Assembly (NCBI RefSeq): GCF_000711975.1
Contig: NZ_JONT01000002.1
Span: forward strand, 1-64,000
Direction: 5' to 3'
DNA length: 64,000 nucleotides
Source of the DNA: Desulfofalx alkaliphila DSM 12257
GTDB taxonomy: Bacteria; Bacillota; Desulfotomaculia; Desulfotomaculales; Desulfohalotomaculaceae
Made by a program: the position numbers and the translations under genes. Shown piece by piece: positions 43,810 through 52,961 of the stretch. Positions within the stretch are counted from its first letter, which is position 1. Every line of letters begins with the position of its first letter. Below the pieces are notes generated by a model. It saw only the letters and a program-made list of their open reading frames with translations, did no database searches and was not told the origin of the DNA.

Positions 43810-45167
43810 CCAAGGTAGGCAGAAAAATCTTGATGGAGACAGCAAGCGTATGCCCCCTATGTTTAAAAAAAATACCGGCCCGCAGGGAAATGCATGGAAA
43901 CAGTGTTTTTTTAGTTAAAGAATGCCAGGAACACGGTACCTTTAAAACTATTCTTTGGAGGAACTCCCCGACGTCACCGGATTACCAAAATTGGGCCAGA
44001 CCCAAAATACCCAGCCAACCGCCGGTTTCTTTTACAGAGGTCAAAAGGGGCTGCCCCTTTGACTGCGGCCTATGTCCGGATCACAGGCAGCATTCTTGTA
44101 CGGTATTGCTGGAAATAACCGCCAGGTGCAATTTGGGCTGTGCCTTTTGTTTTGCCAATGCCGGTGACAATATAACCAAAGATGCCGACCTTGATGTTAT
44201 TAAGGGTTGGTATGAAAAGATAATTTTAGCCGGTGGCCCCTACAACATTCAGCTGTCCGGCGGGGAACCCACCGTTAGGGATGATTTGCCTGAAATAATC
44301 AGCATGGGTAGGTCCCTGGGTTTTAATTTTATCCAGCTAAACACCAACGGTTTGCGATTGGCGGAGGAGCCCTCCTTTGTGAAAAAATGCAAGGATGCCG
44401 GCTTAACTTCTGTATTTCTGCAATTTGACGGAACAGACGATGAAATCTATACTGCCCTAAGGGGCCGGCCTATTTTAAAGGAAAAGCTAGCCGCCATTGA
44501 GCATTGCGCCGAAAACAACATCGGAGTAGTTTTGGTACCCACGCTGGTGCCGGGGGTTAACCTGCATAACATTGGGGCAATTATTGACCTGGCCCTTAAT
44601 TATTTGCCGACTGTCAGGGGGGTGCATTTTCAGCCGGTCAGTTATTTCGGCCGCTATCCCCAACCGCCCGGCGACAGTGACCGCATCACCATACCGGAGG
44701 TTATTAAGGAAATAGCAAGTCAAAGCAAGGGTAGAATTAGTATGGACGCTTTTAAACCGCCGGGCTGTGAAAATGCCCTTTGCTCCTTTCACGGGAACTT
44801 TATATTGATGCCCCATGGAGAGCTAAGACCTTGGACCAAACATGAGGGATGCTGTGGTACGGCAGAAAGGGCCGAAAAGGGAGCTGTTAAAGCCAGGAAG
44901 TTTGTGGCCAAGTACTGGTCGGCACCGGAGGAAAAGCCCGGCTCCTTAATTAATAGTGGGGGGGAATTTGCCCTTTGGGACCTTTTTATTGAAAGAAGCC
45001 GCACCCACTCATTCAGCATTTCCGGCATGGCTTTCCAAGACGCTTGGAATTTGGATTTAGAAAGGCTTAGGGATTGCTGTATCCATGTTATGTCTCAGCA
45101 GGGCAAACTAATACCCTTCTGTGCCTATAACTTAACCAACAGTAAGGGACAACCGCTGTACCGTTAA
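43806..45167 (+). CDS. Radical SAM enzyme with N-terminal cysteine motifs
   Basis: 453 residues. An N-terminal CPLCLKKIPA motif and GCPFDCGLCPDHRQHSC precede the radical SAM motif ITARCNLGCAFCFANAG (near residue 100); LSGGEPTVRDDL follows. Further cysteines (PPGCENALCSFHG, EGCCGT, DCCIHV, PFCAYN) may bind auxiliary clusters. This layout resembles the MJ0619/COG1964 type, whose archaeal members act on lipids. Here the enzyme is embedded among molybdenum-enzyme maturation genes, so a different substrate is likely. The start is GTG 43806. Confidence 0.85.
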   Translation: MTKVGRKILMETASVCPLCLKKIPARREMHGNSVFLVKECQEHGTFKTILWRNSPTSPDYQNWARPKIPSQPPVSFTEVKRGCPFDCGLCPDHRQHSCTVLLEITARCNLGCAFCFANAGDNITKDADLDVIKGWYEKIILAGGPYNIQLSGGEPTVRDDLPEIISMGRSLGFNFIQLNTNGLRLAEEPSFVKKCKDAGLTSVFLQFDGTDDEIYTALRGRPILKEKLAAIEHCAENNIGVVLVPTLVPGVNLHNIGAIIDLALNYLPTVRGVHFQPVSYFGRYPQPPGDSDRITIPEVIKEIASQSKGRISMDAFKPPGCENALCSFHGNFILMPHGELRPWTKHEGCCGTAERAEKGAVKARKFVAKYWSAPEEKPGSLINSGGEFALWDLFIERSRTHSFSISGMAFQDAWNLDLERLRDCCIHVMSQQGKLIPFCAYNLTNSKGQPLYR

Positions 45168-45180
45168 AGGAGGAAGGACA

Positions 45181-46500
45181 ATGAGGGTTACTCCCCTGCA
45201 TAGCTGGATAGCCGGTAAACTGGGAGTTTCTGACACCTTGTTAACAAGGGAAACCATTGCCCGTTACCAACTGTTAAAAGTACAGCAAACCTTGGAGTTG
45301 GCAGTTAACCGCAGCTTGTTTTATCAAAAATTGCTGGCCGGATTTAGGGGAAAGATAAATAAACTGGCAGATTTAAAGGACTTACCCTTTACCACCGCAG
45401 AAGATATTAGGAAGAGGCCCCTGCATTTCCTATGCGTTTCTCAAGATGAAATTAACCGGGTCGTAACGCTGCACAGTTCCGGCACCACCGGAGAGCCAAA
45501 GAGACTGTTCTTTACCAAAGAAGATCAGGAGTTAACAGTTGATTTTTTTCGTGTTGGCATGTCCACCCTGGTGGGGCCGGGGGACAGGGTGCTCATTTTG
45601 CTGCCGGGCAGCCGGCCGGGCAGTGTCGGAGACCTGTTGGCAAAGGCGCTAGAAAGATTTGGAGTTAATGCCCTTCCCCACGGCCCGGTGCAGGACGCCG
45701 GGCGCACCCTAAGGGTGGTGCAGGAGGAAGGCATCAATGCCCTGGTGGGTATACCGACCCAGGTGCTGGCCCTGGCAAGGTTTAAGGGTGCAGCCCGCAG
45801 CAGTATACCCCTGAGGCTAAAGAGTGTACTTCTCAGCACTGATTACGTTTCTCAAGCCATTCGCCGCCAGCTGCAGCTAACCTGGGGCTGCCAGGTGTAT
45901 GCCCATTACGGCATGACCGAAATGGGGCTTGGGGGCGGGGTAGAATGTCAAGCCAGGGACGGATACCATCTGAGGGAAGCTGACCTATACTTTGAGATAA
46001 TAAATCCCGCTACCCTTAAACCGGTTGAGGAAGGAGAAGAGGGTGAGGTGGTTTTTACCACCCTTACCAGGAGGGGGATGCCTTTGATCCGCTACCGCAC
46101 CGGCGATTGGGCAAGGTTTATGCCCGGCCGATGCAGTTGCGGAACAGTATTAAGAAGAATGGGCATGGTAACCGGTCGTGTCAGAGGCACAGTTCAGCTG
46201 GCAGGTGGCTCTTTGACCATGGGCCAATTGGATGAGGCCCTTTTCGGGGTTCAATCACTGCTTAATTTTGAGGCCAGCCTATCATGTTCCCATGGTAAAG
46301 ATAGGTTAACCATCAGCCCCATAATAAACAGTGAGTTTGATGACAGCATTTGCCAAGAAATCAGATTGGCTTTAAACACCATTCCCACCATCAAAAGGGC
46401 GGTAGACAGCGGTAACTTAGAGATAGACATCTCACGGCAACCGAACCATTTTACTGACACCGCCGCAAAGCGTTCCATTAAAGATCTAAGAAAAGGGTGA
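45181..46500 (+). CDS. AMP-forming CoA-ligase-like protein (PaaK type)
   Basis: 439 residues of the adenylate-forming superfamily, PaaK-like branch. The phosphate loop HSSGTTGEPKRLFFT lies near residue 98, YAHYGMTEMGLGGG near 240, and IRYRTGDWARF near 305. The C-terminal subdomain is short. It would activate a carboxylate as acyl-AMP and possibly transfer it to CoA, an amine or a thiol. In this setting a role in building a modified cofactor is plausible; a free aryl acid such as phenylacetate is less likely. Confidence 0.85.
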   Translation: MRVTPLHSWIAGKLGVSDTLLTRETIARYQLLKVQQTLELAVNRSLFYQKLLAGFRGKINKLADLKDLPFTTAEDIRKRPLHFLCVSQDEINRVVTLHSSGTTGEPKRLFFTKEDQELTVDFFRVGMSTLVGPGDRVLILLPGSRPGSVGDLLAKALERFGVNALPHGPVQDAGRTLRVVQEEGINALVGIPTQVLALARFKGAARSSIPLRLKSVLLSTDYVSQAIRRQLQLTWGCQVYAHYGMTEMGLGGGVECQARDGYHLREADLYFEIINPATLKPVEEGEEGEVVFTTLTRRGMPLIRYRTGDWARFMPGRCSCGTVLRRMGMVTGRVRGTVQLAGGSLTMGQLDEALFGVQSLLNFEASLSCSHGKDRLTISPIINSEFDDSICQEIRLALNTIPTIKRAVDSGNLEIDISRQPNHFTDTAAKRSIKDLRKG

Positions 46501-46507
46501 GGTTAAT

Positions 46508-47545
46508 ATGAACAGCTTGTATCAGTCTATGTTGCAATTGCTGGAAGGGGGAGAAAGCTTTGTACAGGCCACCATTCTGGCACAGTCCGGTTCTGCCCCC
46601 CGCACCGCCGGTGCAAAAATGATTATTAGGGCGGATAAATCCATAATCGGCACCATCGGCGGAGGACTGGTGGAGGCGAAGGTTCAGCAGTTGGCTGCGG
46701 AAGTTTTTAAAACCAGAAAGGCTGTGACCAAAGAATTTAACCTTTCGGGCAGTGATGCAGATATGGATATGATCTGCGGTGGTAATCTGGAAGTTTTGGT
46801 TCAATATATGGATGCCTCCAAGGAACAATTGCTTGCTATCTATCGAGAAATTATCAAGGCCATAGAAAACAGAAAAAGAATTGTTTTGGTAACCCCCCTT
46901 GCCGACTCCGCAATGGAAGGCAGCCATTCTTTTATAGTAAAGGAAGAAGGCACGCTTATTGGTACCTTTACGGTGCCGGCAGAATGGTTAAGTAAGTTTG
47001 CAAGCTGCACCACAGACAGGTACCCGCAAGTATTGAATATAAATGAAAAGCGTTTTCTGGTGGAGCCCGTCAGCACCTATGGCACGGTGTATATATTTGG
47101 TGCCGGTCACGTATCACAGAAACTGGCCCAATTAACAACTCTGGTGGATTTCAGAACGGTAGTTTTGGATGACAGAAAAGAGTTTGCCAACTCTGAGCGC
47201 TTTCCCACTGCAGATGAGGTGCTGGTGGTGGAGCACTTTGAGCGGGCATTTGAAAGCATACAATTGGAGCAGGAAAGTTACCTGGTAATAGTAACCAGGG
47301 GGCATGCCCACGATAAGACGGTGCTGGCCCAGGCTCTCAATACCAATGCCCGGTATATCGGTATGATTGGTAGCAGGAGAAAGAGGGATACAATTTACCG
47401 CGCCCTTTTAAATGAAGGGTTCTCCGAGGAGGATATTAAAAGGGTATACTGTCCCATCGGTTTAGAGATTGATGCCGAGACACCGGAGGAAATTGCCGTC
47501 AGCATAACGGCAGAATTAATTAAGGTGCGGGCAGGGCGTTGTTAA
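46508..47545 (+). CDS. XdhC/CoxI-family maturation factor
   Basis: 345 residues. The XdhC N-terminal domain has APRTAGAKMIIRADKSIIGTIGGGLVEAKV; a Rossmann-fold C-terminal domain has YIFGAGHVSQKLAQLTTLVDFRTVVLDDR and MIGSRRKRDTIYRALLNEG. In the xanthine oxidase family XdhC binds the molybdenum cofactor and helps put the terminal sulfido ligand on it before insertion. It overlaps the next gene by one base. Its presence supports the view that the block matures the aldehyde oxidoreductase. Confidence 0.9.
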   Translation: MNSLYQSMLQLLEGGESFVQATILAQSGSAPRTAGAKMIIRADKSIIGTIGGGLVEAKVQQLAAEVFKTRKAVTKEFNLSGSDADMDMICGGNLEVLVQYMDASKEQLLAIYREIIKAIENRKRIVLVTPLADSAMEGSHSFIVKEEGTLIGTFTVPAEWLSKFASCTTDRYPQVLNINEKRFLVEPVSTYGTVYIFGAGHVSQKLAQLTTLVDFRTVVLDDRKEFANSERFPTADEVLVVEHFERAFESIQLEQESYLVIVTRGHAHDKTVLAQALNTNARYIGMIGSRRKRDTIYRALLNEGFSEEDIKRVYCPIGLEIDAETPEEIAVSITAELIKVRAGRC

Positions 47546-48663
47546 TGGTCCATGGGAAAAACATTGCGGCGCTAATTATAGCGGCGGGCTTGTCTTCACG
47601 CATGGGTAGCTTTAAACCCCTATTGCCCTTGGGTGAAGGCACGGTTATTGAAAAGTCGGTGGCTTTATTTAGGATGGCGGGCATCGAGGATGTGACTGTG
47701 GTAACCGGCCACCGGTCTAAAGAACTGTTGCCGGTACTAACTCCGCTGGGAGTTAATCTTGTCTTTAACAGGGATTACTCCAAAGGAATGTTTTCATCCG
47801 TTAAAGCCGGCGTAGCCAGCCTAAAACCGTCCTTGCAGGCCTTTTTCTTTTTACCCGGGGATATACCCTTTGTGCAGCCACAAACTGTCATATCCATGCT
47901 GGAAACCTTTAGCAAAGGGCGGTCAGGCATTATATACCCTTGTTTTAAAGGCGAACGTGGGCATCCCCCCCTTATTTCCACAGCATATAAAGATAGTATT
48001 CTATCCTGGCATGGGGAGGGGGGGTTGCGGGCTTTGCTGCAAGAAATTGAAACTGATGCGGTGGATGTTGAGGTAGAGGATGGGGGAATATTGCAGGACC
48101 TGGATACACCCGAGGATTATCTAAGGCTTTATAAAAGCTTTGGTAGTTATACAGTGCCCACTGAGGAGCAGTGTTTAATGATATTAAACAAGTCAAGGGT
48201 ATCGGAGCAGGTGTTGCGCCACTGCAGGGCTGTGGCCCTGGTGGCGGAAAAAATAGCCCTCTCTTTACACGCTGCAGGCCATAAATTAGATCTTGCTTTA
48301 GTTGCGTCTGCTGCCCTGCTACATGATATAGCAAAGGGTGAAAAAAACCATGCCCATCTGGGAGCAAAGCGCCTGTGCCAGTTGGGCTATCCCGCTGTGG
48401 CGGAAATTGTAGCAAAGCATATGGATATTGTGATGGATGGCCAAGTTACCATTGATGAGGCCGCTGTTGTTTATCTGGCTGATAAACTGGTAAAAAGGGA
48501 TAAGGCTGTTACCCTGGAGCAGAGATTTAAACACTCAATTGAGAGATATTCATCAAATCCCATCGCCAGGGAGGCCGTAAGCAGGCGATTATGCCTAGCA
48601 ATGGAGATCAAGAAAGAGATTGAAAGGAAAATATCCCAACCACTGGAAAATGTTATAAAATAA
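47545..48663 (+). CDS. MobA-like nucleotidyltransferase fused to an HD domain
   Basis: 372 residues. Residues 1-195 form a nucleotidyltransferase (LIIAAGLSSRMGSFKPLLPLGEGTVIEK), the MocA type that adds CMP to molybdopterin to give MCD, the cofactor form of Mop-type enzymes. Residues 215-370 form an HD phosphohydrolase domain (ALVASAALLHDIAKGEKNHAHLGAKR). The fusion suggests making and hydrolysing nucleotide in one protein. ATG 47545 follows AGGG; TTG 47539 is possible. Confidence 0.88.
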   Translation: MVHGKNIAALIIAAGLSSRMGSFKPLLPLGEGTVIEKSVALFRMAGIEDVTVVTGHRSKELLPVLTPLGVNLVFNRDYSKGMFSSVKAGVASLKPSLQAFFFLPGDIPFVQPQTVISMLETFSKGRSGIIYPCFKGERGHPPLISTAYKDSILSWHGEGGLRALLQEIETDAVDVEVEDGGILQDLDTPEDYLRLYKSFGSYTVPTEEQCLMILNKSRVSEQVLRHCRAVALVAEKIALSLHAAGHKLDLALVASAALLHDIAKGEKNHAHLGAKRLCQLGYPAVAEIVAKHMDIVMDGQVTIDEAAVVYLADKLVKRDKAVTLEQRFKHSIERYSSNPIAREAVSRRLCLAMEIKKEIERKISQPLENVIK

Positions 48664-48678
48664 TTAAGGAGCCTGGGC

Positions 48679-49281
48679 ATGGTACAAAGAAACATCTACT
48701 TAATTAGGCACGGGGCAATAGATAACAAGGGCAGCAAAAGATTTATCGGACAGATCGACTTACCCATCAATGCCGAGGGAATTGCCCAAGCAAAAGGTTT
48801 AAAAGGCCGGCTGAGGGACGTCGGTTTAAGTGCTGTTTTTTGCAGTGATTTAAAGCGTTCCATTGAGACGGCAGAGATAATTGCTGAAGAATATGACTTC
48901 AAGCCGATTGTTAACCGGCGGCTAAGGGAAATTTCCCTGGGGAAGTGGGATGGACAAAGCTTTGATGAAATACGCCGTCGGTTTCCCAAAGAATTTGATC
49001 AGCGGGGCAAAGATATTTTCAACTTTTGCCCACCCGATGGAGAAAGTTTTAAGATATGTAGTGAGCGGGTGTTGGCTGAATATAAAAATATTTTGCAGTC
49101 CACCTCCGGCAATATCCTAATTGTTGGTCATGCCGGGGTAAACCGCATAATATTATGCCATCTGTTAGGTATGCCAATGGAAAACCTTTTTCGCATCGGA
49201 CAGGACTATGGGTGTTTAAATATAATCAGCTACCTTGACAAAGAAAAATACAGCATTAAATTGTTGAACCAGACTTTGTAA
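48679..49281 (+). CDS. Histidine phosphatase (alpha-ribazole phosphatase-like)
   Basis: 200 residues, phosphoglycerate-mutase-like phosphatase superfamily. LIRHGAIDNKGSKRFIGQ carries the catalytic His; SDLKRSIETAEI, LREISLGKWDG and VGHAGVNRIILCHLLG (second His) follow. It would remove a phosphate from a small molecule; alpha-ribazole phosphate is the nearest known substrate type, but no cobalamin genes are near. It ends the block, 16 bases after the NTP transferase, and is followed by a terminator. Confidence 0.85.
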   Translation: MVQRNIYLIRHGAIDNKGSKRFIGQIDLPINAEGIAQAKGLKGRLRDVGLSAVFCSDLKRSIETAEIIAEEYDFKPIVNRRLREISLGKWDGQSFDEIRRRFPKEFDQRGKDIFNFCPPDGESFKICSERVLAEYKNILQSTSGNILIVGHAGVNRIILCHLLGMPMENLFRIGQDYGCLNIISYLDKEKYSIKLLNQTL

Positions 49282-49287
49282 GCCTTA

Positions 49288-49319
49288 CTTAAAGCCCCGG
49301 GTTACCCGAGGCTTTTTTC
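49288..49319 (+). terminator. Terminator of the oxidoreductase block
   Basis: AAAGCC with GGCTTT and CGGGT with ACCCG form the stem, ending in TTTTTT. Confidence 0.88.
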
Positions 49320-49428
49320 AGTGGGCCCATGGCATGGAAGGGTGGCCAGGCCATCAAAAGGGTTATTCCCTTTTTAATTTTGACAGTATAATTAAAGATA
49401 TACAGGAAAATTATTGGAGGATTTCGTC

Positions 49429-50124
49429 ATGTGGAGCTATCAGCATTGGAAGGACTGGAAATTAGTGGCCAAACTGGATCCAGACAAGACACTGCCGGAG
49501 GAGTCCTTAGAAATTATAAAAGGCGGAATGATTGACGCGGTAATGGTTGGGGGCACACAGCGAATAACCTATCATAATACTGCGGGGCTAATTAAGGAGC
49601 TTCGAGAATATGGTTATGGGGGGCCCTTAGTACAGGAAATTTCTAATGAAGAGGCTGTGGTGCCCTGGGTTGATGCCCATTTCATTCCGGTGGTGCTAAA
49701 CACCGGTGATAAGCGCTGGTTGGTGGATGCCCACCTAAATGCCATTAAAAAATACAAGGGCCTAATCAATTGGGACAAGGTGGTAACAGAGGGATATTTG
49801 GTTTGCAACCAAAAATCAGCGGTGGGGCGCCTTACCGGAACCGGAAAAGTAAATAGCGAGGATGCCGCCGCCTATGCAGTGCTGGCAGAAAACATATACC
49901 GCCTACCTGTTTTATACATAGAATACAGCGGCAGCTTTGGTGATTTAGAATTAATTAAGAAGGTGGCTGGGGTGACAAAAAAGATTCATTTGATATATGG
50001 GGGCGGGATTAAAAGCCCGGAACAATTGCAGGCAGTTTACCCACTGGTGGATACTGTTGTCCTGGGCAACATTTTTTACGAAAATGCTGCCCAGGCAAAA
50101 AAAATAATAACCACACAAGTATAA
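49429..50124 (+). CDS. pcrB: PcrB-type heptaprenylglyceryl phosphate synthase
   Basis: 231 residues, TIM-barrel prenyltransferase of the GGGP synthase/PcrB family. WKLVAKLDPDKTLPEESLE carries the early phosphate/metal region; DAVMVGGTQ, YIEYSGSFGDLE and IYGGGIKSPEQLQ are family motifs. In Firmicutes PcrB joins heptaprenyl diphosphate to sn-glycerol-1-phosphate, an ether lipid of archaeal type; the polyprenyl synthase at 15774 could supply the donor. GGAGG eight bases ahead marks ATG 49429. It is a single-gene unit. Confidence 0.9.
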   Translation: MWSYQHWKDWKLVAKLDPDKTLPEESLEIIKGGMIDAVMVGGTQRITYHNTAGLIKELREYGYGGPLVQEISNEEAVVPWVDAHFIPVVLNTGDKRWLVDAHLNAIKKYKGLINWDKVVTEGYLVCNQKSAVGRLTGTGKVNSEDAAAYAVLAENIYRLPVLYIEYSGSFGDLELIKKVAGVTKKIHLIYGGGIKSPEQLQAVYPLVDTVVLGNIFYENAAQAKKIITTQV

Positions 50125-50195
50125 GGGCCGTCAGTATAGAAGAAAGTTTGAATTAACAGGGCTCCCTTGTAAATTGGATGGTGGGGAGGTCGCCT

Positions 50196-50245
50196 AAAAA
50201 AGACAGGGCAAGCCCTAGGAGCAATCAAACTCCTGAGGCTTGCCG
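50196..50245 (-). terminator. Terminator of the TrkA/antiporter operon
   Basis: On the minus strand GGCAAGCC...AGGAG pairs with CTCCT...GGCTTGCC (50207-50244), followed by a short spacer and a T run at 50196-50201. Confidence 0.7.
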
Positions 50246-50253
50246 GGAACAGC

Positions 50254-51606
50254 TTAAGCAAAGTACTTCTCTAATTTTTTGCTTATGCTTGGAATTGCAA
50301 AGATAACCAGGCTGTCATTGGCTTCTAAAACAGTATTCCCTGACGGTATGATTACTTTATCATCCCGCAGGATGGAACCGATCAGCATTCCCTTGGGAAA
50401 AGCACAATGGGCTAATTTTCTTCCTACCTTAGATGCAGTTTTAGGCAAAATCAGCTCAATTATTTCAGCTTCCTCATCCTTTAAAAGAGCAAGTGACACA
50501 ACATCCTCTTTTCTTGTATAGCGCAAAATTTGTGCTGCAGTTGTTATATGAGGATTAATGGCAGCCTCAATATTAATTGAGGAGTATATCGAATGATAGC
50601 CTATTAATTCAATTTCAGAAATAATTCTTTTTACACCCAATTTTTGGCCCATAACTGAAGCTATGATATTTGTTCTGTCATCCCCTGTTACGCAAATTAA
50701 AGCGTCTGCATCCCCTATTTCTTCTTCGTTAAAATAAGAAAGGTCAGTATTATCACCCTGCAACACAAAGGTTTTTGTGAGATGACGGTGTAATTTCTCA
50801 CACTGTAATGGATTTTTTTCTATTAATTTTACTAAAAAAGAGTGTTCATGATCTTTTTCTAAAAGCTGGGCCAGTTCAAAGCCAATCTTACCCCCGCCTA
50901 GAATTAATACCTTATGAATTCGAATTTCCTCATGGTGTAGTAGCCAACTTGCTTTGCGTATTACATCTGCACTGCCGATGATGTAAACCTTATCATCGGC
51001 TTTTACCACATCTTTTCCATTGGGAATAATAAACTTTCCGTCAGTTCTTTTAATGCCGACGATTATACAACCTGAAGGCATTGATAAATCCTCCAGGGGA
51101 ATATTAGTAATCCCCGCCTCTGAACTGACAGTTGTGGCAATCATTTTAACTCGGCCTTGGGCAAAGTACTCCACTTCAGTGGCATCGGGAAAGTGAAGCA
51201 TTTTTAGTATTTCATATGCCGCGGTTTTTTCGGGATTTATTATTAAATCAATTCCCAGCTGTTCATTTGTAAATCCTGTTGCAGTGGCATCCACAGCGCA
51301 TTCAGGATTTCGAACTCTGGCCACTGTAATTGGAACATCAAATTTTTTAGCCAGCATACAGGCAATAATGTTTACTTCGTCCATTTCAGTAACCGCTATT
51401 AACATTTTTGCTGTCTTAATTTTGGCTTTTTTAAGAACATCTATGCTGGCACCATTATCATTAAGCACCAGTATACCGTACTCTTCTGTTAGTTGAGTAG
51501 CTTTTTCAGGATCCTTCTCAATAACAATTACCCTTTGACCCTTTTCGGTTAGGTTTCTGGCCAGTTCAGAACCTACTTGCCCTCCGCCTACAACTATGAT
51601 ATGCAA
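50254..51606 (-). CDS. trkA: TrkA-type potassium channel/transporter regulatory protein
   Basis: 450 residues, built of two tandem RCK units, each with an NAD-binding Rossmann fold (VVGGGQVGSELARNL near residue 4; LILGGGKIGFELAQLLE near 235) and an RCK C domain. Such proteins bind NAD(H) or ATP in the cytoplasm and gate membrane K+ proteins. No TrkH/KtrB channel is present; instead the gene lies 23 bases downstream of a CPA2 antiporter, which it probably regulates. Confidence 0.92.
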   Translation of the reverse strand: MHIIVVGGGQVGSELARNLTEKGQRVIVIEKDPEKATQLTEEYGILVLNDNGASIDVLKKAKIKTAKMLIAVTEMDEVNIIACMLAKKFDVPITVARVRNPECAVDATATGFTNEQLGIDLIINPEKTAAYEILKMLHFPDATEVEYFAQGRVKMIATTVSSEAGITNIPLEDLSMPSGCIIVGIKRTDGKFIIPNGKDVVKADDKVYIIGSADVIRKASWLLHHEEIRIHKVLILGGGKIGFELAQLLEKDHEHSFLVKLIEKNPLQCEKLHRHLTKTFVLQGDNTDLSYFNEEEIGDADALICVTGDDRTNIIASVMGQKLGVKRIISEIELIGYHSIYSSINIEAAINPHITTAAQILRYTRKEDVVSLALLKDEEAEIIELILPKTASKVGRKLAHCAFPKGMLIGSILRDDKVIIPSGNTVLEANDSLVIFAIPSISKKLEKYFA

Positions 51607-51629
51607 GTGAACACCCCTCTAAATGGTAT

Positions 51630-52778
51630 TTATTTCTGTTTGCGGCTTTTATATAATAAGTTTGCTATTTTAGGTGCATTTTTAAATAAATACACTCCTA
51701 TTAACGATGTTGTTATTATGTAAATACCTGCCGAAGCCCTCAGTGCAGGTTCTGCTAAAGCTGCTATAATTACAGAAAACTCTCCCCTTTGAAAAAAGGA
51801 GAATCCACATCTAATGGCCCCTTTAGAAGACAGACCATACATTTTTCCGCCGTAATAGCCGACTAAAAATTTGCCCACCAAACCCCAGATAATTAAAAGT
51901 GTTAACAGTGCCAGGGGGACACCGCCTTGTCCAAAGGAGATTGTTGTGCCGAACCAGAAAAAGAAAAAGGGCAGACTCAGGTCTTTCATTGGTACAACTA
52001 TCTTCTGTAGTTGCTTAGAAGTACCGGTTTCAGAGAGCATTACTCCTGCTAAAAAAGCTCCTAAGAGCTGTGAAAGTCCCAAATAAATTGCCACCCCTGA
52101 GCAGATAAAGGCCACAGAGACAGCAAACAAGGGGATAAAGTCCGTTGACATATAGTGCTGTAAAAACAGATCCAGTCTTTTAAATACATAGTGGGCAATT
52201 AATATGGCAGCTGCGGAAAGTAATGCCACCTTTAGCAATATACCCAATAACAGTGTTCCTGTAATACTCTCATAAATAATCAGCCCGGTTAATACAGATA
52301 CCAATATTTGTGAGGACAGGTCTTCAAATACTAAAAGTGCCAGACCGAATTCAGACTCCGGAGTGTTAGAACGCTTGGTTTCTTCGGTCACCTTTACTGT
52401 TATTGAAGAACTGGTACCATAAGCCACCCCTCCAATAATCAGTGCAGCCATTAAATTAAGGCCAAAGATGTATGCTAAAACAAAGCTTACACCAAAATTT
52501 AATACTATATCCAGTATTCCCACACGCCATATTCTTCTTGATATATTAAGGAGTCGATTTAAAGGAAATTGTAATCCCAAAGAAAAAGACAATAAAACGA
52601 TGCCTATGTTAGCAACATGTTCGAGGGCAAAGATTTCTTTTTCAAATAGAAAATGCACCAATCCTATTCCCAAAAACATGTAGGCCAGCAAAGACGGAAA
52701 CCGTAGTTTTTGGGAAATATAATTCACAACAAAAAATAAAAAGAGGAATAACCCTCCTAGAAGGAATAGATATTCCAT
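51630..52778 (-). CDS. CPA2-family cation:proton antiporter
   Basis: 382 residues, a membrane protein with about 12 hydrophobic segments. LGLQFPLNRLL, GGVAYGTSSSITVKVTEE, LVFEDLSSQI (acidic residue in the transport core), and SFFQRGEFSVIIAALA are typical of KefB/GerN-like Na+/H+ or K+/H+ antiporters. It lacks its own RCK domain, which the adjacent trkA would supply. ATG 52778 lies just after GGGGGG. Ion choice cannot be read from sequence. Confidence 0.9.
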   Translation of the reverse strand: MEYLFLLGGLFLFLFFVVNYISQKLRFPSLLAYMFLGIGLVHFLFEKEIFALEHVANIGIVLLSFSLGLQFPLNRLLNISRRIWRVGILDIVLNFGVSFVLAYIFGLNLMAALIIGGVAYGTSSSITVKVTEETKRSNTPESEFGLALLVFEDLSSQILVSVLTGLIIYESITGTLLLGILLKVALLSAAAILIAHYVFKRLDLFLQHYMSTDFIPLFAVSVAFICSGVAIYLGLSQLLGAFLAGVMLSETGTSKQLQKIVVPMKDLSLPFFFFWFGTTISFGQGGVPLALLTLLIIWGLVGKFLVGYYGGKMYGLSSKGAIRCGFSFFQRGEFSVIIAALAEPALRASAGIYIITTSLIGVYLFKNAPKIANLLYKSRKQK

Positions 52779-52909
52779 TGTACCCCCCCATGCCGTTGAC
52801 CTTGCGCACAAGTCATAAGGCACATTTTGTAATAATTGTAATTATAATTGCTCTTAAAAAAATTATCAAGAAAAAGCTTTGTATATTTAGGGACTGCAAT
52901 GCAGGGTGA

Positions 52910-52953
52910 AGAAGCCCTTAAACCCTGCAATCCAAGGGTTTAAGGGCTTCTTT
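52910..52953 (-). terminator. Inverted repeat terminating cheW
   Basis: AGAAGCCCTTAAACCC and GGGTTTAAGGGCTTCT form a near-perfect 16-base stem between divergently located genes. T-rich flanks are short on both sides, so function as a bidirectional terminator is likely but not certain. Confidence 0.65.
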
Positions 52954-52961
52954 GTGTGCAG

